In this document: positions 57,887-64,000 of the stretch, piece after piece
Layout: every line of letters begins with the position of its first letter
How positions within the stretch are numbered: position 1 is the first letter of the stretch
NCBI RefSeq assembly: GCF_024609265.1
Contig: NZ_JANHMP010000001.1
Coordinates: forward strand, 1,302,001 to 1,366,000
DNA: 64,000 bases
Reading direction: 5' to 3'
Source: Geothrix campi
GTDB lineage: Bacteria; Acidobacteriota; Holophagae; Holophagales; Holophagaceae
Translations under genes and position numbers: made by a program
Notes under the pieces: model-generated
What the model saw: only the letters and a program-made list of their open reading frames with translations
What the model was told of the DNA's origin: nothing
The model's database searches: none

Positions 57887-60325
57887 TCAGGGCCGGAAGC
57901 CCAGGGTGAGGTCGAGCTGCCCGGCCAGGCCGCCGGTCCAGGTGCGCAGGCGCCAGGCCTGGATCAGGAGCCTGGCCTTGGCAGCCCCGGGGAAGGCTTG
58001 GCTGAAGGTCACCGCCACCACCTGGCCGGAGCCGTCCACTTTGAGCTCCAGGTCCGTGCCGGAGGGTAGGCTGGCCAAGGCCGCGAGGAGGGCGGGATCC
58101 TTCAACCTAGCCTCCAACTCACCGCGCAGGCTGCGCGGATCCGAAGTGCCCGTGATGCCGGAGAAGGCCAGGATGCACAGCGAGGGCTGGGTGGCGAGCC
58201 CGGAAGGAGACTGGGCAGGAGATCCGGCAGAGGGATGTACCTTGGGTTCCAGGCGACCGCCCTGGCGAGATTCCCGGCGGGCCGCCCGGTCTTCCGCCAT
58301 GACTTCCACGGCAGCGGCGGGCGACGCGGCGTATTTCATCCGCATCGGGGCCGGCGCGTAGGCCACGGACTGACTGGCCACGCCACCCACCGCAGCGTCC
58401 GACACACCCTCGGGCAGTGGCAGGGGCTGGGTGACGGTCGTGCTTCTGCCGCCGGCGTTCCGCGCCACCGTATCCACCGCCACGAAGGAGGTGTAGGCCG
58501 TGAGCAGATGATAGGCGAGGCCGAGGCGCGTGACCTCCGCCTTCCGGCCCTCGTCCTGGCCGAACTGGTCGTAGTCCGCCAGAGCCTGGATCCGCTGGCG
58601 GGCCCAGAGCTGGCGCAGAGCACCGTGATGGCGGTCCTTCACCTGCCCCACCTCGAACGTCTGGCTCCAGGGGCCGCTGCCGCTGATGCCGGACAGCGTG
58701 ACGGTGCCCTTGGCCTCGCCCGTCCACTTGCCGAGGCAGATCACAGGCCGGTCCGCCAGCACGTCCGGGAGTTGCATGGGCTCGAGCTCCTGGAGGTGGA
58801 AGCCGTTGGTGGTGAGCTTCACGTTGGTGAGCACGGGCGAGGACACATAGGCGCGGAAGCGCTCGGCCTCGGCCGCGGCCTGCTCGGGCTTGGTGATGAC
58901 GAAGGCCTCGCCCTGCCCCGCATGGGCCATGCCTTCGATGAGGTGGCGATTCACGGAGGTGCCGATGCCGAAGGCGAAGAGGTTGGCGGAGCCGAGGTTC
59001 TTGCGGATGAGGTCGAAGACCTGGCCATCGGCGCTGATGTAGCCGTCCGTGGACACCACGAAGGTGCGGGAGATGCCGGGCACCCGCGGCAGGCCCAGGG
59101 CCTTCCGGAGGGCGCTGCCCAGTTCCGTGCCCCCACCCCCGTGCTGGGAACCCACGAAGGCCAGGGCCTGCTGCGTGGCCGCGGGCGTGGCGTGCTGGGA
59201 ACCCGAAGGGGACCAGAAGGCCGAGCTGCCCTCGAAGACCATCACGTTGAAGAGGTCCTGGGGCCGCAGGCCCTGGATCATCTCCTTCATGAGCACCTTC
59301 GACACCTCGATGGGGAAGCCCATCTGGCTGCCGGAGACGTCCATGACGAAGACGTACTCGCGGGGTGGCAGATCCTTGGGCGTCACGCGCTTGGGTGGCT
59401 GGGCCATGAGCAGGAAGACGTTCTCCTCCGTTCCCTGATGCAGCAGGAGGCCCGACTGCACCTGGGCGCCCGCCAGCTGGTACTTCACGATGACATCGCG
59501 GTTGCCGCCGTGGGCTTCACTGGGATCGAGCCGCAGGGTGGCGTCCGCCTTGCCGTCGTAGGCGATGGTGGTGCGGTGGGTGTCGCAGGCCATGCGCTGG
59601 ATGGGCAGGCCCGCCGACAGCCTCACTTCGAGATCGAAGGTGGTGGCGGGCTTCTCACCGGCATGGGTATAGGGGTTGGCCACCCAGGGCTCGCCGGTGC
59701 TCGACTCCGTGCCCGCCTTGCCGGCGTAGCGCGGCCCCACCACCGTGGGGTAGACGAAGCTGTAGGTGCCTTCCGTCGGCACCAGCAGCTCCGTGTAGGA
59801 CAGCTCCACGCGGATCTCGTCGCCGGGCAGGATGTTGGCCACGTTCATCTGGAACACGTTGGGGCGGTGCTGCTCCAGCAGCGAGGCGCTGCGGCCCTGC
59901 TGCTTGGCCGCCTCGTAGTCCGCCCGGGCCTGGCCCCGCTCCTTGATCTGGGCCTTCAGCACCCGCTCGCCGATGGTCATGGTCATGCCGTACACCGCGG
60001 AGCGCGTGGAACCCGGGAACACGTAGAGGGCTTCCAGCGGCTTCGTGCCGGTGTTCCGGTACACCTGGGTCACCTTCACGTCGGCGATGACGCCGGCGAT
60101 GGCCACCTTGGCGGACGTGGACTTCAGCGGCAGCTGGTCCACCGAGGCGTCCTCGCTCTTCACGAAGAAGTAGGGCGACAAGGCCACGTCCGGGGACTCG
60201 CCGCCGGGGGCCTGGAAACGGAGGTTGGACCCAGGCCGGCTGCGGGCCTGGGCGTCCCCGGTGAAGGACACGGCGAGGCCTGCACAGCAGGTGAACAGGG
60301 CGGTGGTGGACCGGCGCAGCGACAT
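57887..60325 (-). CDS. Secreted VIT-VWA domain protein
   Basis: 812 aa. Signal peptide, a VIT domain about 60-190 (LKSTSAKVAIAGVIADVKVTQ, NTGTKPLEALYVFPG, ERVLKAQIKERGQARADYE), then a VWA domain with MIDAS VMDVSGSQMGFP (DxSxS), and a C-terminal region with LGLAYHLLTAYTSFVAVD. Same layout as inter-alpha-trypsin-like bacterial proteins (YfbK/marine VIT). Third gene of the ECF sigma-anti-sigma operon, so probably part of an envelope stress or surface system. Confidence 0.9.
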   Translation of the reverse strand: MSLRRSTTALFTCCAGLAVSFTGDAQARSRPGSNLRFQAPGGESPDVALSPYFFVKSEDASVDQLPLKSTSAKVAIAGVIADVKVTQVYRNTGTKPLEALYVFPGSTRSAVYGMTMTIGERVLKAQIKERGQARADYEAAKQQGRSASLLEQHRPNVFQMNVANILPGDEIRVELSYTELLVPTEGTYSFVYPTVVGPRYAGKAGTESSTGEPWVANPYTHAGEKPATTFDLEVRLSAGLPIQRMACDTHRTTIAYDGKADATLRLDPSEAHGGNRDVIVKYQLAGAQVQSGLLLHQGTEENVFLLMAQPPKRVTPKDLPPREYVFVMDVSGSQMGFPIEVSKVLMKEMIQGLRPQDLFNVMVFEGSSAFWSPSGSQHATPAATQQALAFVGSQHGGGGTELGSALRKALGLPRVPGISRTFVVSTDGYISADGQVFDLIRKNLGSANLFAFGIGTSVNRHLIEGMAHAGQGEAFVITKPEQAAAEAERFRAYVSSPVLTNVKLTTNGFHLQELEPMQLPDVLADRPVICLGKWTGEAKGTVTLSGISGSGPWSQTFEVGQVKDRHHGALRQLWARQRIQALADYDQFGQDEGRKAEVTRLGLAYHLLTAYTSFVAVDTVARNAGGRSTTVTQPLPLPEGVSDAAVGGVASQSVAYAPAPMRMKYAASPAAAVEVMAEDRAARRESRQGGRLEPKVHPSAGSPAQSPSGLATQPSLCILAFSGITGTSDPRSLRGELEARLKDPALLAALASLPSGTDLELKVDGSGQVVAVTFSQAFPGAAKARLLIQAWRLRTWTGGLAGQLDLTLGFRP

Positions 60326-60409
60326 GGGTTCCTCCCGAAGAGGCCGCGCCGACAGGGCGCGGTTCAGGAGGGAATGCCGCCGGGAGGTCGTTCCTTTCAG
60401 CGGGCCGGA

Positions 60410-61510
60410 TTATTTTTTCGCGGATGGGTGGATCCGGGTCCGGAACCCATCCACGGGGCCCGTCTCCGGCAGCCGCGCCGGTTCAGCCACGGGGCCCTTC
60501 AGCACGTAGAGATCCAGGGCGTCGCCAGGGGCCAGGCGGAATTGGAACTGCCAGGGCTCCCCGACCCCTGCGGTTCCCGGCTTCAGGACTTCGACGCCGG
60601 AGGCCCCCCGCCTGAGGAGCACCACCTGTGCCTGGCGGGATGCCACCACGGTCACCCGGGTGGTTCCGTCCACCAGCGTTTCGAGGGTCCACACGGGCTC
60701 GGGAGGCTGGGGTGCGGATAGTCCGGCCGGCGCCGGCGCCGCCTTCGCAGCCAGGCGTCGCGGCAGGGCGGATTCGGAACTCACCACCGCCACCCCTCCG
60801 ACGTCGCGGTGCATGCCGGCCGCCTCCGTCTTCTTGGACAGCTGATCCCGGGCCTCCAGCTGGTGCCGCTCCGCTTTCATCCGCGTCTGGGTGGCCTCCC
60901 CCGGAGCCACGGCGTTGGTGGCCCGGGCCCCGGCGCCGGCGGCCTGGGCCACCGGGACGGGGACCTGGGCGGGCGTGGCGGGGGGAGCCTCGGAGGCCAC
61001 CGCCGGGGCTGCCGCAGGCGCGGAGGGCTGGTTCCCCGCGATGGGTTCCCCCGCGGTCCGGCTGGTCAGCACGTTCTGTTGTGGTGACGTCCTCGCCCTC
61101 GGCGCCGGAGGAGTCGCCTTCGCCTCGGAGGGTAGCGGCGCGGAGGCCATCGGCGCCGGGGCCACCTCCGGCTTCACCAGGGGCTGCGGCCGGACCTCTG
61201 GACTGCGCAGGACCGCCAGACCGGCCGTGGTGGCCACGATGATTCCCGCGGCGGCCCCGAGCACCCCCGGGCGCCGCCAGAAGGGCACGACCTTCGGCGG
61301 GCCGGCCTCGGAGGCAGGTGCCAGGGCCGCCAGCACGTGGGCCCGGGCGGCCGGATCCGCCAGCAGCTCCCGCAGGGCCTCTTCGTCCGCCAGGGCGTCG
61401 AACAGATCCTGGTGCTCGAGGCTGGCTTCGAACAGCGCGCGCCGCTCCACCTCAGTGAGGGTCCCGGTGGCGTAGCCGCCCAGCAGCTTCTCGGCCTCGG
61501 CGCGCTTCAC
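60410..61510 (-). CDS. Membrane anti-sigma factor-like protein
   Basis: 366 aa. N-terminal anti-sigma-like domain (EAEKLLGGYATGTLTEVER, then FDALADEEALRELLADP), one membrane span about 85-105 (LGAAAGIIVATTAGLAVL), a long Ala/Pro-rich linker and a C-terminal beta domain (TRVTVVASRQAQVVLLRR, LAPGDALDLYVLKG). Lacks the zinc HxxxCxxC motif. The start overlaps the ECF sigma stop (ATGA), supporting a sigma/anti-sigma pair. Confidence 0.85.
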   Translation of the reverse strand: MKRAEAEKLLGGYATGTLTEVERRALFEASLEHQDLFDALADEEALRELLADPAARAHVLAALAPASEAGPPKVVPFWRRPGVLGAAAGIIVATTAGLAVLRSPEVRPQPLVKPEVAPAPMASAPLPSEAKATPPAPRARTSPQQNVLTSRTAGEPIAGNQPSAPAAAPAVASEAPPATPAQVPVPVAQAAGAGARATNAVAPGEATQTRMKAERHQLEARDQLSKKTEAAGMHRDVGGVAVVSSESALPRRLAAKAAPAPAGLSAPQPPEPVWTLETLVDGTTRVTVVASRQAQVVLLRRGASGVEVLKPGTAGVGEPWQFQFRLAPGDALDLYVLKGPVAEPARLPETGPVDGFRTRIHPSAKK

Positions 61511-62100
61511 GGCGCCCCCCTTCCGGCGGAGCTGTCCCAGCGCCCGCCCAGGGATTCGAGCAGCTGCTCCCGGCAGCGATGATCCCAGGTGTAGACCGTG
61601 TTGAGACTGGCCGCGCCCATGAGGCCCTGGATCTCCGCGAAGGTGCGGCCCTGGAGCTTGAGGCGGAACAACTCCCGGCAGCGCTCCCCCATGCGGGCGA
61701 TGCCCCCCATGAGCCGCGCCAGCAGTTCCTTGCGCTCCAGGACCGTGGCCGGGTCCGGCGCGTCCGAGGGCGGCGGGAAGGCGTCCACGTCCACGGCGTC
61801 GTACTCGCCCCGCCGGGCCGCCGTGCGCCGCAGGCCCGCCAGCTTGAAGCGCAGGATCTGGAAGGCCAGGGGGACGAGGTCCTCCGCCCGTTCCAGATGG
61901 CCGTACTTCGTGTGGAGCAGCACCAGCACCTCCTGCGCCAGGTCTTCCGCATGGGCGCCTGCACCCCGGGATGCCGCGAAGGCCACGATCCTTTCACGGA
62001 GCCTGCCCAGAACCTCGAGACGACCCGCCGGAACCGCCACGGCCCCGCCTTCCCCTTCGGGGATCGGGAGGGCGGAAGTCAGCGAAAGGTCGGGATCCAT
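61507..62100 (-). CDS. ECF-type RNA polymerase sigma factor
   Basis: 197 aa. Region 2 (HAEDLAQEVLVLLHTKYGHL) and region 4 (GERCRELFRLKLQGRTFAEIQGLMG, quoted in part; LNTVYTWDHRCREQL) are clear; the linker is short as in ECF factors. The ATG at 62100 is chosen to avoid an unlike N-terminal stretch; Shine-Dalgarno weak. Coupled to the anti-sigma gene; likely autoregulates the three-gene operon. Confidence 0.88.
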   Translation of the reverse strand: MDPDLSLTSALPIPEGEGGAVAVPAGRLEVLGRLRERIVAFAASRGAGAHAEDLAQEVLVLLHTKYGHLERAEDLVPLAFQILRFKLAGLRRTAARRGEYDAVDVDAFPPPSDAPDPATVLERKELLARLMGGIARMGERCRELFRLKLQGRTFAEIQGLMGAASLNTVYTWDHRCREQLLESLGGRWDSSAGRGAP

Positions 62101-62258
62101 GAGTCGGGCAGGTTGGGTTCCATCCTGGCAGGAAAACCGTTCCGGCTTCCGGCGGGGGCCACCCGAAGCGGAACCCGAGACGGCGACCCCGCCCAGGCGG
62201 CACCCCTGCAAGATGGGTCATCCGGGCGCTCAGCGGCAGGGTAGAATCCATCCAATTT

Positions 62259-62274
62259 CCAAGTCATGACTTGG
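62259..62274. promoter_or_regulatory. 16-bp perfect palindrome upstream of GGDEF-hemerythrin gene
   Basis: CCAAGTCATGACTTGG, 29 bases before the ATG and just downstream of a TAGAAT -10-like box (62242-62247). The position suits a repressor operator over the transcription start. The regulator is unknown. Confidence 0.45.
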
Positions 62275-62302
62275 CCCGCCGTGATTCGACACCGAGGACT
62301 CC

Positions 62303-63436
62303 ATGACCCAAGCCGCCTCGACCCAGCTGATGCTCCTCGCGGCCCTGGTCTTCGGACTGCTGAGTGGCGTGGCCCTGGGTCTCTGGGGTGGCCGGCGGCG
62401 CTCGACCGCCGATCAGGCCGATCCCGATTGCCGGAGGCAGCTGGAAGTCCTGACCCGCGCCCAGACGGCCACCGAACGGGCGAATTCCGAACTCCGGCAG
62501 GCCCTGGACCAGATGGAGCAGGCCGCGGGCACGGACCGCCTCACCGGAGCCTGGAACCGCCGCTGGTTCGAGGACGGGGCCGCCCAGCTGGTCGCCCAGT
62601 CGGGGCGGGGCGACGGGGCCCTCAGCCTCCTCATGGTCGATCTTGACCGGTTCAAGCGCGTCAACGACACCTTCGGCCACAGCGTGGGGGACGAGGTGCT
62701 GAAGTCGGTCACGACCACCATCCGCGGGCAACTCCGGGCCTCCGACGCCCTGGTGCGCTGGGGTGGGGAGGAGTTCATCGTGCTCTGTCCCTCCACGACC
62801 CTGGCCGGGGCCACCATCCTGGCGGAGAAGATCCGGAAGGCGGTGGAGGCCCGCTCCATCCCCCAGGTGGGCCTGGTGACCATCAGCCTCGGGGTGGCGC
62901 AGCATCAGCGAGCCGAAGGGCTCCATGCCTGGGTCGGCCGGGCGGATGAAGCCCTCTACCGGGCCAAGGAACGGGGCCGGAACCGCACCGAGGCGTCCCT
63001 GACGATCGGTGAGAGCCATGGGGATGGTGAATCGTCCATCCTCGCCCTCACCTGGGATCCCGATCTGGAATGCGGCCACCCGGAGATCGACCATCAGCAC
63101 CAGCAGCTCTACCACCTCTCCAACAGCCTGCTGTCCGCCATCACCAGCGGCCGCTATCCCGAGGAGGCGAAGCTCCGGATGCAGCTCCTCATCGCCCACG
63201 TGGCCCAGCATTTCCACGATGAGGAGGCCATCCTCGCCCGGATGGGCCATGCCGGCCTGGCGGCCCACGCCCGGGAGCACGGCCGCCTCATCGCCAAGGC
63301 CAAGGCCCTGCAGCAGGAGATGGGCGGCGTGAGCACGGACCTGCCGGCCATCCTGGGCTTCCTGGCCCTGGACCTCGTGAAGGGCCACATCATGGTCTGG
63401 GACCGGAAGTTCTTCGCGGAGCTGGCCCAGGATTGA
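62303..63436 (+). CDS. Diguanylate cyclase fused to bacteriohemerythrin
   Basis: 377 aa. One N-terminal membrane span (LMLLAALVFGLLSGVALGLW), coiled coil, GGDEF domain about 80-235 with active-site GGEEF (from about residue 154) and an I-site RASD five residues upstream, then a C-terminal hemerythrin domain: HPEIDHQHQQLY, HFHDEE, HAREH and KGHIMVWD give the di-iron His/Glu/Asp set. Likely makes c-di-GMP in response to O2 or redox state, as in known hemerythrin-GGDEF proteins (there with the domains reversed). Confidence 0.92.
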   Translation: MTQAASTQLMLLAALVFGLLSGVALGLWGGRRRSTADQADPDCRRQLEVLTRAQTATERANSELRQALDQMEQAAGTDRLTGAWNRRWFEDGAAQLVAQSGRGDGALSLLMVDLDRFKRVNDTFGHSVGDEVLKSVTTTIRGQLRASDALVRWGGEEFIVLCPSTTLAGATILAEKIRKAVEARSIPQVGLVTISLGVAQHQRAEGLHAWVGRADEALYRAKERGRNRTEASLTIGESHGDGESSILALTWDPDLECGHPEIDHQHQQLYHLSNSLLSAITSGRYPEEAKLRMQLLIAHVAQHFHDEEAILARMGHAGLAAHAREHGRLIAKAKALQQEMGGVSTDLPAILGFLALDLVKGHIMVWDRKFFAELAQD

Positions 63437-63464
63437 TCCTGGGCGGGGCAGATACACTGGTGCC

Positions 63465-64000
63465 ATGCCCGAACGCCTGATCCTGCTCACCAACGATGAT
63501 GGTCTCTGGGCCCCGGGGCTGGCGGCGCTAGCCCGGGTGGCCTCCCGCTTCGGCCGCGTGGTCACCGTGGCCCCGGACCGCAACCGCTCCGCCATCTCCT
63601 CGGCCCTCAGCCTGCACAACATCCTCCGCCTGCACGAGATCGGGCCCGACCGTCACGCCTGCGACGGCACCCCCGTGGACTGCGTGCTGCTGGGGGTCTG
63701 CGAAGTGCTGGACCGCCGGCCGGATTGGGTGCTCTCCGGCGTCAACCACGGCTTCAACCTGGGGGAGGACGTGTTCTATTCGGGTACCGTGGGCGCGGCC
63801 TTCGAGGGCCGGCTCCAGGGCGCCCGCGCCGCGGCCTTCTCCATCCATCCCCAGGGCTCGCTGGAGCAGGCGGAACCCTGGATCGGCCACTTCCTGGATC
63901 GCTGGGAGAGCATGGACCTGCCCGCCAACCGCATCTGGAACGTGAACTTCCCCAAGGGCGAACCCAAGGGCTTCCGCCTCACGGGCCAGGACAGCCGCGC
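63465..64000 (+). CDS. surE: 5'/3'-nucleotidase SurE, 3' truncated by window edge
   Basis: First 178 codons. LLTNDDGLWAPGLAAL carries the metal Asp pair; VVTVAPDRNRSAISSAL, HACDGTPVDCVLLG and VLSGVNHGFNLGEDVFYSGTVGAA are SurE signatures. Removes phosphate from nucleoside monophosphates. The ATG at 63465 is 28 bases after the GGDEF gene. The C-terminal arm lies outside the window. Confidence 0.93.
   Translation, partial: MPERLILLTNDDGLWAPGLAALARVASRFGRVVTVAPDRNRSAISSALSLHNILRLHEIGPDRHACDGTPVDCVLLGVCEVLDRRPDWVLSGVNHGFNLGEDVFYSGTVGAAFEGRLQGARAAAFSIHPQGSLEQAEPWIGHFLDRWESMDLPANRIWNVNFPKGEPKGFRLTGQDSR

Overview
The window is a GC-rich bacterial chromosome segment (roughly two-thirds G+C by eye) with dense coding, short spacers, many GTG starts and frequent 4-base stop/start overlaps. 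The gene content combines a trimeric [FeFe]-hydrogenase with its HydEFG maturases, a Psr/Phs-like molybdoenzyme operon with a DUF3373 porin, PilT, ORF6N proteins and FecR/DUF6600 and VIT/VWA proteins. This fits an anaerobic or facultative Gram-negative, most likely an acidobacterium of the Holophagae (Geothrix/Holophaga type). That placement is inferred from gene content and style; no database search was run.

Layout. 1-7.2 kb: hydG (3' end)-hydF-hydE, then NuoF-like hydB, catalytic hydA and NuoE-like hydC, a complete NAD(H)-linked [FeFe]-hydrogenase locus. 7.2-16.4 kb: housekeeping genes (MFS transporter, rsmI, a secreted unknown, a YdcF-like protein, typA/bipA, pilT, an HU/IHF protein, a PLP decarboxylase, a DUF493 protein). 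16.4-18.2 kb: asnS, followed downstream by two extra copies of its own 3' end inside ~197-bp tandem units. 18.2-25.3 kb: a CheY-like regulator, pyrR-pyrB, two ORF6N-type proteins, gpmI, a PAS sensor, then a chain of three tiny cistrons joined by GTGA overlaps leading into a P-loop kinase-like gene. 25.4-33.4 kb: two paralogous acyl-CoA dehydrogenases flanking ubiE/menG, a FecR/DUF6600 protein, a secreted unknown and tatD.

33.5-47.4 kb: a large Y_Y_Y-type histidine kinase, moaA and a mobA-like gene, a thioredoxin-fold [2Fe-2S] protein, and a respiratory operon of a monohaem cytochrome c, a DUF3373 porin, a Tat-exported molybdopterin oxidoreductase with its FeS and NrfD-like membrane subunits, a TorD chaperone, a sigma-54 response regulator and a MerR protein. 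tRNA-Pro(GGG) with a strong terminator follows. 47.4-57.1 kb: a repeat-rich spacer, a DUF3187 protein, two TetR regulators, an OMP and a tripartite RND efflux system. 57.1-64 kb: a lipoprotein Pcm, an ECF sigma/anti-sigma/VIT-VWA operon, a GGDEF-hemerythrin protein and the start of surE.

How it works together. Moco synthesis genes lie next to a molybdoenzyme operon that carries its own chaperone. Palindromes of the form GTGA-N6-TCAC lie upstream of both the hydrogenase structural genes and the molybdoenzyme operon, suggesting one Crp/Fnr-family regulator for both anaerobic modules. The least ordinary features are the asnS 3'-end array, the GTGA-coupled mini-cistron array, and the divergent sigma-70 promoters sharing an operator upstream of the RND operon.
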